The notes: generated by a model not told the origin, from the letters alone. DNA of 15,980 nt from Kiritimatiellia bacterium (GCA_017405115.1 JAFRBA010000168.1:1-15980), one strand, 5' to 3'. Positions 1 to 8,478 are shown, counted from the stretch's first letter. Numbers and translations: made by a program.

Positions 1-377
1 CGGAGGAATAGGCTCCATGACAGCGCCTTTACGTCGTTCGTCGTCGCGGCCGCGGACTCAACCGCGTCGCCGGTCTCGCAGTTGACGATGCGCCACCCGC
101 CGCAGTCCCAGCCGACTGCCATGTCCGTCTCGTCGGCGGCGAGGACGCCGTCGGAGTCCAGGTCGCGCCCGAAGGCGAGCTGCACGTTGTTCGACAGCGT
201 GCCGACGAGACAGAGCTCGAAGTCAAAGTTCTTGACGCCAGCGCGCGCGAAGGCCAGCGGCACGTTGGTTGATGTTTCCGTGTCGGCGTAGCCGCACTCC
301 GGCAACTGTCCGAGGCTGAGGTCCGCCGCGGCGACTGCGGCTGCGAGGCACGAGGCCAGCAAGAGCATGTGTTTCAT
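1..377 (-). CDS. Exported protein with EF-hand-like loop, 3' end cut by the window
   Basis: The reading frame starts at the ATG at 375-377 and runs off the left edge after about 125 codons, so the C-terminus is missing. Residues 1-18 form a signal peptide: short basic start, hydrophobic core LLLASCLAAAVAAA, small residues before the likely cut. Residues 72-83 read DLDSDGVLAADE, which fits the 12-residue calcium loop of EF-hand and dockerin modules (Asp at 1, 3 and 5, Gly at 6, Glu at 12). Cysteines at 28, 56, 92 and 100 may form disulfides outside the cytoplasm. The next ATG, at codon 4, would shorten the basic n-region. A GGGG stretch lies about 12 bases upstream, a weak ribosome binding site. 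I do not recognise the family. Export and the calcium loop are seen in the sequence; calcium binding is inferred. Confidence 0.75.
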   Translation of the reverse strand, partial: MKHMLLLASCLAAAVAAADLSLGQLPECGYADTETSTNVPLAFARAGVKNFDFELCLVGTLSNNVQLAFGRDLDSDGVLAADETDMAVGWDCGGWRIVNCETGDAVESAAATTNDVKALSWSLFL

Positions 378-414
378 TTCGTCTGGTTGCCCCTTTGGTT
401 TTGAGATTCGGGAC

Positions 415-423
415 AATATACCA
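415..423 (-). promoter_or_regulatory. Extended -10 promoter for the small exported protein
   Basis: On the minus strand this reads TGGTATATT, an extended -10 element (TGn plus a hexamer one base from TATAAT). It lies 37 bases upstream of the ATG, giving a predicted leader of about 31 bases. A TTGAAC hexamer occurs 20 bp upstream (441-446), too far for a good -35. The same TGGTATAAT form precedes the decarboxylase and prfB genes, which supports the call. Confidence 0.45.
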
Positions 424-430
424 AACGAAG

Positions 431-453
431 TTCAAATTAAGTTCAAATTTGAA
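431..453. other. AT-rich direct repeat with overlapping palindrome
   Basis: TTCAAATT occurs twice 11 bp apart (431-438 and 442-449), and the second copy is part of the perfect palindrome TTCAAATTTGAA at 442-453. The site sits just upstream of the -10 element of the small exported protein, where an operator or activator site could lie. It is an isolated AT-rich patch in GC-rich DNA. The rest of the 378-572 gap shows no terminator, RNA or further open frame that I can support. Confidence 0.25.
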
Positions 454-572
454 AAAAGATTTTGAGGACCCCTCTGAAACTGCGTCACGGGCCGGACATT
501 CTCCACTGGCTTGTTCATTCGCGGTCGACTCTCTACTGTTTTACACTCGACATCTCCTGCTGCGCGTCATGA

Positions 573-971
573 TCATCCAATCACCTCCCAATGCCCGCCC
601 TTGTCGGGACCGACGCGGCTAAGACGCTGCGCGTCCTTGAGTCGTTCGATATGCTTCTGAATCGCGCTGCGGGAAATGCCGGTCGAGGAAACCATTCCCG
701 CAAATGTGATCTTCGGATCGCTGCGGATTAGATCCAACAGCCGGTCGGCTGTTTTCTTACCACCTTCTCTTACCACCTTTTTCTTACCACCTTGCGACAC
801 GCCTCTAGCCTTCAGCGTCCGAAGGATCATGTCGAGCATGAAATCGACGAAGGCGCGGGCGTCACCAGACTCCTGGGCGAAATGAAGCTTCTGGTAGTAT
901 CGGCGCTGGTGGCAAAGCACCATGTTCTCACATCCACCACTATCCCGTTTCTCGGCTCTGCCCCTGCGCAT
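573..971 (-). pseudogene. 5'-truncated Fic-family protein remnant (C-terminal part only)
   Basis: The 132-codon frame matches only the tail of Fic/DOC-type proteins. Residues 17-55 (HQRRYYQKL, GDARAFVDFMLDMIL) look like the last helices of the Fic fold, and residues 73-132 look like the winged helix-turn-helix that often follows, ending in RLSRVGPDKGGHWEVIG. The catalytic HPFxxGNGR motif and all upstream helices are absent; residues 1-15 do not look like Fic. The ATG overlaps the TAA stop of the upstream flavoprotein gene (TAATG), so it could be translated by coupling, but it cannot be an active AMP-transferase. The linker carries a short DNA repeat. It is less GC-rich than its neighbours. 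A deletion or rearrangement that joined a Fic gene tail to the flavoprotein end explains it best; a small DNA-binding regulator that survived the truncation is the alternative. Confidence 0.7.
755..792. repeat. Three imperfect short tandem repeats inside the Fic remnant
   Basis: The 11-mer TCTTACCACCT (plus strand) starts at 755, 768 and 782, so the spacings are 13 and 14 bp. On the minus strand it encodes the linker GGKKKVVREGGKK between the Fic tail and the winged helix. Because the two spacings add to 27 bp, the first and third copies are read in the same frame and the middle copy in another. Confidence 0.6.
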
Positions 972-3436
972 TATGCCATAGCCCTTAAGGCATAGGCGGC
1001 CGCGTTGCGACCGGCGATCTCGGAGTCGCGGCTCACCCAGTCCACAAGGTCGTAGACGCGGACCACGTTGCCGCCCGCAAACACGCCAGGCGCACTAGTC
1101 GCCATCGTCTTGGGATCCACCTTCGGGCCGCGCGTCTTCGGGTCCATCTCGATCCCGGCCTTGCGCGTGAGCTCGTTCTCGGGGATGAGCCCGCAGGAAA
1201 GGACGAGCGTGTCGCAGTCGAAGTGCATCTCCGTCCCCGGGATCGGCTTGAGGTCGTCGTCCACCTTCGAGACCTTGACGCCCGTCACGTGCTCGCGCCC
1301 CTCGACGTCCGTCACCGTGTGCGACAGGAGAAGCGGTATGTCGTAGTCGTTGAGGCACTGCACGACGTTGCGCATAAGGCCGGACGACTTCTTCATGATC
1401 TCCACGCAGGCGAGCACCTTGGCGCCCGAGAACGTGAGGCGGCGCGCCATGATGAGCCCGATGTCTCCGGAACCGAGTATGACGACGCGCTTGCCCGGCA
1501 TTATGCCGTCCATGTTGACAAGCCTCTGCACGGTGCCCGCCGTGTAGACGCCGGCGGGGCGCGTCCCCGGCGTCATCAGGGCGCCGCGCGGACGCTCCCT
1601 GCAGCCCATCGCGAGGACCACCGCCTTCGCATGGTATGTCTTGAGCCCGCCCCTGGGGCTCATCGCCGTCACGGTCGTGCCCCGCGTTCCGTCCGCCGCA
1701 GGGGATATTTCCAGGACCATCGTGCCGCATACGGTCCTGACGCCGCGCTCGTTCGCCATGTCGACGTACCGCTGCGCGTATTCGGGGCCCGTCAGCTCCT
1801 CCTTGAACCGGTGGAGCCCGAATCCGTTGTGGATGCACTGCTGGAGGATGCCGCCGGGCGCGTCGTCGCGCTCTAGCACTAGGACCTCCCCCGCGCCCGC
1901 GTCCTTCGCGGCGCATGCGGCGGCAAGCCCGGCCGGGCCTGCGCCCACTACCAACACGTCCAATGCCTCTACGGTGTTTCCGGAGAATCCGGAATTTCGC
2001 GAGACACGCGACGCGAGCGCCTTTGGCGCCGTCTTGCGCGAAAGCAGGAACGACTCCGGCGGGAGACCGAGCTCCGCGCCAAGGATCTCGATGAGCCGCG
2101 GGGTGCAGAATCCGCCCTGGCACCTCCCCATGCCGGAACGCGTGCGCCGCTTGATGCCGTCGAGCGTGCGCGCGCCCACGCGCGCACGAATCGCCGCGCG
2201 AATCTCGCCTTCCGTGACGCTTTCGCAGCGGCAAACGACCCGCCCGAAGGATGGGTCGCGCTCGACGAGCTCGGCGAGGTCCTCCGGCTTCATCTCGCGC
2301 GTCTTCGGCCACCAGCTGACGTCCTTCGAGATGAGCGAGGGGTTCTTCTGCGATGCCCCTAGGCGCGCGGAGACCCTCTCCGCCATCCATGCGCCGATCG
2401 CAGGCGCGCTCGTGAGACCCGGCGACTCGACGCCGACCGCGTTGAAGAAGAACGGGGCGTCGGGGGCCTCGCCCAGTATGAAGTCGCCCACTGTCGTCTC
2501 GTGCGCACGGAGCCCCGAGAACTCCGTGATAACCTTACCGAGCGGCAGGTTCGGGTACGTGCGCCGCGCGCCCGCCTTCACCTTCTCAAGCCCGGCGTAG
2601 GTCGTCGCCTTGTCCTCCTTGTCGGGGATGTCCTCAGCCGTGGGGCCGACGATGACAGTGCCGTCGACCGTCGGCGAAACGAGGATGCCCTTGCCCATCT
2701 TCGAGGGAACCTGGAACATCGTCGCGGCGAACGCGCCGTCCTCGTCGCGGTCGAGCATGAGGTATTCGCCGCGGCGGGCCTCTATGCAGTACTTGGTGGC
2801 GCTCACAAGGTTGTTGAGCTCGTCAGAGTGGATGCCGGCGCAGTTCACGACGGCCCTGGCCCCGAACTCGCGGCCGTCGGCGCACATGACCTTCCACTCC
2901 CCTTCGCTGCGAATCCCCGTGACCTTCGCGTCGAACACGAACTCGACCCCGTTCGCGGCGGCGTTCTCGGCGGTACGGAAGGTCAGTTCGTACGGACAGC
3001 ATATGCCGCCCGTCGGCGCCCACAGCGCGGCGGTCGCGTCCGGAGAGACGTTCGGCTCGCGGCGGCGCAGCTCGTCACGCCCGATCACCTCCACCGGCAC
3101 GTCGTTCTTCGCCGCCTTCTCCACCAGCTCCTGCAGCGCCTTCTCCTCCTCCGCGCCGAATGCGAGGACGAGCGAGCCGTTGCGCCTGAACGGGACCCTC
3201 AGCTCCCGGCATGTGTCCTCGAACATCCTGTTGCCAAGCACGTTGAACTTCGCCTTGTTGGTGCCCGGCTTCGCGTCGAAGCCGGCGTGGACTATCGCGG
3301 AATTCGCCTTGCTTGCGCCCTCCGCGACGTCGCTGCCAGCCTCGAGCACAACGACGTTAAGGTTGTAGCGCGACAGCGAACGCGCGACCGAACAGCCGAC
3401 CACGCCCGCTCCAATGACAATTACATCTGTTTTCAT
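971..3436 (-). CDS. Fused GlpA-like FAD dehydrogenase / BFD [2Fe-2S] / pyridine-nucleotide oxidoreductase
   Basis: This 821-residue flavoprotein holds three modules normally split over two genes. Residues 1-365 are a DAO-fold dehydrogenase of the GlpA / L-2-hydroxyglutarate oxidase type (GAGVVG at 9-14). Residues 395-450 are a BFD-like [2Fe-2S] module with cysteines at 402, 404, 439 and 444. Residues 490-821 are a two-dinucleotide-fold oxidoreductase: FAD site GAGPAG at 498-503, conserved GGILQQCIHNGFGLHRF from 528, NAD(P) site GSGDIG at 655-660, and FAD-closing GVFAGGN near 784-790. Many anaerobes encode GlpA-like and partner subunits separately, often with a small DUF1667 protein; no DUF1667 gene or glycerol kinase is visible here. 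The likely role is oxidation of glycerol 3-phosphate or a related 2-hydroxy substrate, with electrons passed over the FeS centre to the second flavin. The substrate is inferred. The ATG at 3436 gives the N-terminal FAD motif the usual distance from the start. Confidence 0.85.
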   Translation of the reverse strand: MKTDVIVIGAGVVGCSVARSLSRYNLNVVVLEAGSDVAEGASKANSAIVHAGFDAKPGTNKAKFNVLGNRMFEDTCRELRVPFRRNGSLVLAFGAEEEKALQELVEKAAKNDVPVEVIGRDELRRREPNVSPDATAALWAPTGGICCPYELTFRTAENAAANGVEFVFDAKVTGIRSEGEWKVMCADGREFGARAVVNCAGIHSDELNNLVSATKYCIEARRGEYLMLDRDEDGAFAATMFQVPSKMGKGILVSPTVDGTVIVGPTAEDIPDKEDKATTYAGLEKVKAGARRTYPNLPLGKVITEFSGLRAHETTVGDFILGEAPDAPFFFNAVGVESPGLTSAPAIGAWMAERVSARLGASQKNPSLISKDVSWWPKTREMKPEDLAELVERDPSFGRVVCRCESVTEGEIRAAIRARVGARTLDGIKRRTRSGMGRCQGGFCTPRLIEILGAELGLPPESFLLSRKTAPKALASRVSRNSGFSGNTVEALDVLVVGAGPAGLAAACAAKDAGAGEVLVLERDDAPGGILQQCIHNGFGLHRFKEELTGPEYAQRYVDMANERGVRTVCGTMVLEISPAADGTRGTTVTAMSPRGGLKTYHAKAVVLAMGCRERPRGALMTPGTRPAGVYTAGTVQRLVNMDGIMPGKRVVILGSGDIGLIMARRLTFSGAKVLACVEIMKKSSGLMRNVVQCLNDYDIPLLLSHTVTDVEGREHVTGVKVSKVDDDLKPIPGTEMHFDCDTLVLSCGLIPENELTRKAGIEMDPKTRGPKVDPKTMATSAPGVFAGGNVVRVYDLVDWVSRDSEIAGRNAAAYALRAMA

Positions 3437-3444
3437 TGCCTCTT

Positions 3445-3473
3445 ATTATCTCACATCTGCGTCAGCGGTTCAA
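3445..3473 (-). promoter_or_regulatory. Promoter for the flavoprotein gene
   Basis: On the minus strand TTGAAC (3468-3473) is followed after exactly 17 bp by GATAAT (3445-3450), with a TGn extension (TGA) directly before the -10. Only 8 bases separate the -10 from the ATG, so the predicted transcript begins about 2 bases before the start codon. An AAGAGG sequence in that gap could serve as ribosome binding site only if transcription starts further upstream. Confidence 0.55.
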
Positions 3474-3497
3474 TGACAAAAATTGCCGGATGGACGT

Positions 3498-5648
3498 TCA
3501 CGTGGAGGCCCTGCCATCCGAGATCCTGGCGATCTCGTCGCGGTTCAGCACCTCTATGAAGTACGGGGCGTGGCCTCCGCGGCAGAAAAGTCCGTGCACG
3601 GCGTCCACACCCTCCGCCGCTATCACGTCCTTCACCAGCTTCACCATCGCCTTGGTGATGCGCAGACCCGGTATAAACACCGGAACGCCGGGCGGATACG
3701 GCACCACGAACTGGGACGCCACCCTGCCGACGGACTCCTCCAGCGTGACCAGTTCGCCGTCGCAGAGCGCCGCGTCGTGCGGCAGGACCTCCGTCTGCCC
3801 GGAGACCGCCTCGACGACCACCCTGCCGTTGCCGCCGGCCGCCGGGCCTATGAGCGACTTGTGCTGCCTGCAGACGCGGAACAGGTACTCGAAGTGTTCC
3901 TCCGCCGTGCCGGCCGTGACAAGGAAGAGGATTGTCGTCGAACTGGACTTCTCCCACTGTATGTGGGCCTTGAGCAGCGCCTTCCTGAACAATTGGCAGG
4001 CCCGCGCCGAGCGGAGCTGGAGCACTATTTTCAGGGGATCCTTCATGTAGCCAGACATTCGCCAGTCGACGCCGTGGCCAGCGATCTCCTCAAGGCCCGC
4101 GAAGCACTGGTTCTCCGGACGCCCGCACTCGTCGGCGACCCGTTTGCGGAAGGCCGCGGTCCAGCGTATGCGCTCGTCGATGAGCTTCATGCCCTCCAGC
4201 CGCATCTGCACGCCCGCGACGTCCAGCGCGGCGAGGAACGGATATAGCGGCGAGGTGGAGTGCCAGTAGCGGAGGAACTCGTGGAGGTCGTGCGAGAACT
4301 TCTCGTAGCTGCCGCGGCCGTGGAAGGCGAAGCGCTTCCTCAGCCAGCGGAACTGCGGCGACGCATCCTCCTCGAGGAGCTGCTTGAATCGGGTGGAGAC
4401 GTGTACCATCGACGCCTGCGAGAATGCGGCGAGCGTCTTGTGCGTGGACTGCACCGAGAAGTGCGCGCCGCACGTCTCGTTCACGGCGGCGTAGCGGACC
4501 GTGTCGCCCTTGCCGCGCCCGAACGTGTAGTACGGATGGAAGTTGAGATACGCCGCCCACGCCTCGTCGGCGTAGAACAGGACTCCCGCCTTCTCGCACT
4601 CCCGCGCTATCTCCCAGATCGGATACAGCACGCCCTCGTACGTGCACGTCGTGAGCACGAGGAGCCTCGGCCGCTCCGTCCCGGCGCTGCGGAGCGCCCT
4701 GCGGATGTCGTCCAGCGAAACGGGCCCCCACACGCCGAGCGATGAGTTCCAGCGAGCCGGCAGGTAGCGCGGCACGGCGGCGGACGTGACGATGGCGTGG
4801 TGTACGCTCTTGTGGCAGTTACGGTCCACAAGGACGGTCTCCCCGGGCCGCAGCAGCGTCATCAGCATCGCCTTGTTGGAAGTAGACGTGCCGTTCGTGA
4901 CGTAGCGGCTCTGCGCAGTGCCGAATATCTCGCTGGTGAGCTTCTGCGCCTCGGAGAGCGGGGTGTGGCCCTCCGGGCTCGAGAGATCGCCCAGCGATTC
5001 CACCGAAACCGAGAGGTCGGTGCGGAATATCATGTCGCCGTAGGCTTGGTGGAATCCGCGCAGGAACGGGGAGTTCGCGAAGGCCCGCCCGCCGTTGTGG
5101 CCCGGCGTGTGCCAGTTGGTGCCGGCCTTCTGCGTAACGTACTGCTTCAGCGCCGTGCAGAAGCGCGGCATCCAGAAGCTCTTGAAGAGGTGGACGAGCC
5201 TCTCGTGGTAGCGGTCTGGATGCTCGAATACGAGAGCGGCCTTCTTCGTCCACCGCCGCGCGGGGAGCGTGACCGCCGGATGGCCGGGGCGCGTCATCAC
5301 CACCTTCGGCACAGCCGGGAAGAACAGCTTGAGCCAGCTCCTGAGCGAAAGGCCCTCCAGCTCGGAGTCAAGCAGGGAGTCGTCGATGAGGAAAAGGCAG
5401 CACGCGCGGCCAAGCTCGGTGAGCACGCCGCGCGGCCCGCCGCTCGTGAAGAGCGCCTTCGCCAGCGACGGCGCGTCGGGCACCGTGACGAGCTTGAGCG
5501 GAGGGTAGTCGAGAGGGACGCGCGAGTCGAAAGTCTCGCGGCAGAAGTCGCGAAACGCGTCGGTGAGCCCGTATTCGACTACGGAGAGCCGCTTCGCGTC
5601 GAATCGGCAGGCCTTGTGCAGGTAGAATACGGTGAGCGTCCTTATCAT
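3498..5648 (-). CDS. Orn/Lys/Arg-type PLP-dependent decarboxylase
   Basis: The 716-residue protein is a fold-type I PLP enzyme of the bacterial ornithine/lysine/arginine decarboxylase family, close in length to E. coli lysine decarboxylase. The core runs from about residue 165 (TPGHNGG at 181-187). It holds the TNGTSTSNK phosphate-binding stretch from 251, CHKSVHH at 278-284, the cofactor-binding Asp361 in DEAW, and the Schiff-base Lys404 in STHKTLAAFSQ. The C-terminal domain contains YPPGVP at 651-656. Residues 1-150 look like a divergent version of the N-terminal wing domain. Such enzymes remove the carboxyl group of a basic amino acid, giving a polyamine or its precursor, or consuming a proton in acid stress. 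The substrate cannot be read from the sequence; no antiporter lies next to the gene, which mildly favours polyamine synthesis. No Shine-Dalgarno sequence precedes the ATG; a -10 element sits 9 bases upstream. Confidence 0.88.
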   Translation of the reverse strand: MIRTLTVFYLHKACRFDAKRLSVVEYGLTDAFRDFCRETFDSRVPLDYPPLKLVTVPDAPSLAKALFTSGGPRGVLTELGRACCLFLIDDSLLDSELEGLSLRSWLKLFFPAVPKVVMTRPGHPAVTLPARRWTKKAALVFEHPDRYHERLVHLFKSFWMPRFCTALKQYVTQKAGTNWHTPGHNGGRAFANSPFLRGFHQAYGDMIFRTDLSVSVESLGDLSSPEGHTPLSEAQKLTSEIFGTAQSRYVTNGTSTSNKAMLMTLLRPGETVLVDRNCHKSVHHAIVTSAAVPRYLPARWNSSLGVWGPVSLDDIRRALRSAGTERPRLLVLTTCTYEGVLYPIWEIARECEKAGVLFYADEAWAAYLNFHPYYTFGRGKGDTVRYAAVNETCGAHFSVQSTHKTLAAFSQASMVHVSTRFKQLLEEDASPQFRWLRKRFAFHGRGSYEKFSHDLHEFLRYWHSTSPLYPFLAALDVAGVQMRLEGMKLIDERIRWTAAFRKRVADECGRPENQCFAGLEEIAGHGVDWRMSGYMKDPLKIVLQLRSARACQLFRKALLKAHIQWEKSSSTTILFLVTAGTAEEHFEYLFRVCRQHKSLIGPAAGGNGRVVVEAVSGQTEVLPHDAALCDGELVTLEESVGRVASQFVVPYPPGVPVFIPGLRITKAMVKLVKDVIAAEGVDAVHGLFCRGGHAPYFIEVLNRDEIARISDGRAST

Positions 5649-5657
5649 TTGAGGAAG

Positions 5658-5666
5658 ATTATACCA
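5658..5666 (-). promoter_or_regulatory. Extended -10 promoter for the decarboxylase gene
   Basis: The minus strand reads TGGTATAAT, a perfect TATAAT with a TGn extension. It ends 9 bases before the ATG, so a start point at the usual distance leaves a leader of about 3 bases. No convincing -35 lies 16-18 bp upstream, as is usual for extended -10 promoters. The intervening bases (CTTCCTCAA) contain no ribosome binding site. Confidence 0.6.
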
Positions 5667-5673
5667 TTTCCGC

Positions 5674-5697
5674 CTGCGGACGAGCCACCCGCCGCAG
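5674..5697 (-). terminator. Possible hairpin behind the glycoside-hydrolase-like gene
   Basis: Directly after the TGA stop the minus strand has CTGCGG and CCGCAG, a perfect 6-bp inverted repeat around a 12-base loop. No U-run follows, so this is at best a weak or factor-dependent terminator. It overlaps the region where the -35 of the decarboxylase promoter would lie. Confidence 0.3.
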
Positions 5698-8469
5698 TCA
5701 TTTTGTGGAACGAGCGACCCTGCGCGTCGACACGAGCACGCGGGCGTCCGCAGACGAAGGGTCGGTGCACGAAACCACGACGTCCGCGCCTGCGTCCAAC
5801 ACGGGGAGCGGATGCTCCAGGACGCCCGTCGCGAGCGTGCGCCGCTTCCCGTCGCGCAGCAGCCATTCCCTGCCGTCCCGGCAGAGGAGCCTGTCCCCCT
5901 TCCGCATCGTGACCGGGAACGTCGCGGACACCCCGCCGGCGGAGACGACCGGCCGGTCGATCGCGCCGAGCATCTCCAGGCGGAGCTGCCGCCTCTCGCC
6001 CGAGGCGACCGCGACGCGCACCGGCTCGCTGAACCCGCGCGACGGCGCGAAGAGACTGGGCGTCTCGAACATGTACTCCGGCGTCGCGGCGCCCGGCTTC
6101 AGCGCGTCGACCTCATCGCACAACGCCGTGACGGACACCTCCGCCCGCACGGGCGAACGCCACTCCACGCAGGTCTCTCCGGACGAGAGCGAAAGCGCCG
6201 GGCCCTTCGCGCGGGCAATCGGATCGCTCATCTCCGAGTAGTGCGTCCAGAAGCCGCCCTCAAGCTCCGCGAACTCCCCGTGCTCCAGCCTGAACGGCAC
6301 CACGACGTCCCTCCCGTCGAATGCGAGAACCGGATGGTCCGCCGCTGTCTTCCGCGTCGGGAACGCCCTGACCTCGCCGATCTCTAGCGGCGGCGCGCCG
6401 GCGTCCCCGCCGTCCCACGCGAAGGAGACCTCGGAGAGGTGGTCGAGGCGGAGCGCGCATCGATAGACGGCGTAGCGCTTGATGTACGGCATCCCAGGCG
6501 CCGCGTCGCGCTCGCGCGCAAGCACCGTGATCCGACGCCAGCCGGTGAAGTCGACCTTCACGCGGTGCTCCGACGTGGCGGCGGTGAACTCGCGCGGGGA
6601 CTTGACCGTCATGACGAGGGTGCGCCCCGACCCGTCGCCCTTCACGTCGAACACGAACGCTCCCATGCCCTTCGCGTCGAAGTACGGGTAGTCCCACGTC
6701 TTCTTCGGGAACTTCCCGGCCGGAAGAAGCACGACGGAGTCGCCCGATTCGTCAGCGGCTCCGAGAGCCTCCACCCGAAGGGCCGCCGGGCGCGCCGCGT
6801 CAGAGCGGACGCTCCATTTGCCAGTGCCCTCCCCCGACACGCGATGGACGGTGCGCTCGACGCGCCGAAGGCGCCACACGCCTTCGGCGGACCGGCGGAG
6901 CCGGTACTCGGCCCCTGGCACCGAAAGCCGCGCCAGTGCGTCCGCCGAGAATGCGCGGGCTGTACGCAGCCCCTCGTACCAGCCCAGGATGGTGAGCTGC
7001 TCCATCGGCATCCATGCCGGGGGGCCGAACGCCTCCTCGACGCCGGCGATGGCGAAAGACGCGTCCAGCGCGGCCGTCTTGCCGGCGCAGTACTCCATCT
7101 CCTCGCGAAGATGCCCGCGGGCGCAGGCACGCGCCCTGAGTGGCGCCCACCACCCCATCTGGGGCATGATGAGGTCGGCCTTGCGGACTGATGAGTTGAT
7201 CTTCACGTGCAGGTCGTTGAACGCGTTCAGGTTCCAGCTGGGGTAGTCCCACGCGTTGATGCGCGAGTGGAAATACCAGTTGTGAGCGTTGTTGCAGCTC
7301 GCCTCCACGTATAGCGAGCGCCCGAAGCCGCGGAAGAGTCGGTTGCGCATCCAGTCCACGTTGTAGCGCGTCCCCATCCCCTCGGATCCGTCGAAGTACA
7401 CCTGGTCGGCATGGCATGCGTTGAGGGCGCGCACGATGGAGTCGGCCACTTCGTCGGCGAGCGCCGAACCCGGCTCGGGGTAGAACGAGAGGTACCTCTG
7501 CCTCAGGTAGTCGACGCTTTCCCCGGCCTTGTGGGCCCCGCCCCTGGAGCCGAGCCAGCGGCGCTTCAGCCCCTTGAACACATACGGCGGCTCGGTCGTG
7601 AAGTCGTCGTACTGCACGAGCTCGCTTCCTATCCTGAGGACATTGCCGTTGCCGGAGTACGTCATGACGCGGTCGTGCCGCAGGTCGGGCTTCTCGCGGA
7701 CGGTCATCTCGGCGGCGTCCGGCGCGAGGTCGGCCGCGAGCGTATAGCGCGCGATGTGCTGAAGGTCGCGCACGGAGTCCGTGGCCAGGCACGGGTCCTT
7801 GAAGTCGATGCAGCCCGAGAGGGTGTGCATCCCGACCTTCAGCCCTGCGGCGTGCACCTTCTTCGCGGAGGCGACGAGATCGGCGAACCCGCCCGGGAAG
7901 TAGTTTGTGTTCACGGGGTAGTGCCCTAGCGAAGACCACCAGTCGTGGAAGTGCAATATGCCCTGCCCGCCGCGGCGCGCGAGCTCTATGTAGTCCTCGC
8001 AAGACGCCGTGGTCACCTCGGCGAACATGTACGAAAGGCGCGCGCCCTCGGACGACAGCGCAAGTGGGCCGCCATTGTCGCTCATCGTCGCCCCGTGCGC
8101 GCGCCCCGCCGCGGCGAAACGCCCGGCCAGCGTCTCGCGCGGGCCCTCGATCACGCTCGCCGTGGCGCCGGCCCTTCCGCCCTTCACAACGACCTTGAGC
8201 TCGCCGTCCTCCTGCACCATCTCGTCGCGGAGGTCCCACGCCCGCACCCCTACGCCGTATTCGTCGTCGGAGTACATGTTGGCCATCTGGCTCGCGTACT
8301 TCGTGCACTTCGGACGAACCGACACGAGCGTCACGTCACCGGGGCCGTCGGACGAGACCAGCGTATAGTCCGCCCCCCACGGCTTCCTCTCGACCTTGAT
8401 CACCGGCTCCGCGCAGGCGACAAGCGCACACTGCGCGGCAACCAACACCATTGCATGGCACATCTTCAT
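5698..8469 (-). CDS. Exported TIM-barrel, glycoside-hydrolase-like protein
   Basis: The 923-residue protein begins with a signal peptide (residues 1-20). LVAC at 16-19 could be a lipobox, making it a lipoprotein; ACA before Glu21 also fits ordinary cleavage. Residues 150-500 look like a TIM barrel of the alpha-galactosidase-like type: GILHFHDWW at 170-178, a helix followed by GLKVGMHTLSG at 209-219, and YFDGSEG at 358-364, where Asp360 or Glu363 could be catalytic. Residues 575-705 look like a galactose-binding-like beta sandwich (GDGSGRTL at 611-618, DFTGWRRI at 640-647). The last 200 residues seem to be beta-rich. It probably acts on a polysaccharide or glycoconjugate outside the cytoplasm, but I do not recognise a named family. 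The start at 8469 is chosen because AAAGGAG lies 9 bases upstream and the signal peptide begins there; an upstream in-frame start at 8529 would overlap queF. Confidence 0.65.
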   Translation of the reverse strand: MKMCHAMVLVAAQCALVACAEPVIKVERKPWGADYTLVSSDGPGDVTLVSVRPKCTKYASQMANMYSDDEYGVGVRAWDLRDEMVQEDGELKVVVKGGRAGATASVIEGPRETLAGRFAAAGRAHGATMSDNGGPLALSSEGARLSYMFAEVTTASCEDYIELARRGGQGILHFHDWWSSLGHYPVNTNYFPGGFADLVASAKKVHAAGLKVGMHTLSGCIDFKDPCLATDSVRDLQHIARYTLAADLAPDAAEMTVREKPDLRHDRVMTYSGNGNVLRIGSELVQYDDFTTEPPYVFKGLKRRWLGSRGGAHKAGESVDYLRQRYLSFYPEPGSALADEVADSIVRALNACHADQVYFDGSEGMGTRYNVDWMRNRLFRGFGRSLYVEASCNNAHNWYFHSRINAWDYPSWNLNAFNDLHVKINSSVRKADLIMPQMGWWAPLRARACARGHLREEMEYCAGKTAALDASFAIAGVEEAFGPPAWMPMEQLTILGWYEGLRTARAFSADALARLSVPGAEYRLRRSAEGVWRLRRVERTVHRVSGEGTGKWSVRSDAARPAALRVEALGAADESGDSVVLLPAGKFPKKTWDYPYFDAKGMGAFVFDVKGDGSGRTLVMTVKSPREFTAATSEHRVKVDFTGWRRITVLARERDAAPGMPYIKRYAVYRCALRLDHLSEVSFAWDGGDAGAPPLEIGEVRAFPTRKTAADHPVLAFDGRDVVVPFRLEHGEFAELEGGFWTHYSEMSDPIARAKGPALSLSSGETCVEWRSPVRAEVSVTALCDEVDALKPGAATPEYMFETPSLFAPSRGFSEPVRVAVASGERRQLRLEMLGAIDRPVVSAGGVSATFPVTMRKGDRLLCRDGREWLLRDGKRRTLATGVLEHPLPVLDAGADVVVSCTDPSSADARVLVSTRRVARSTK

Positions 8470-8478
8470 CACTGACGT

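Noticed and set aside
1095..2390. A 431-codon minus-strand frame inside the flavoprotein gene
   Set aside because: It is a shifted frame of the flavoprotein, whose cofactor motifs are all in the main frame.
3474..3497. Terminator after the decarboxylase gene
   Set aside because: The stretch ending in five T on the minus strand has no stable stem before it.
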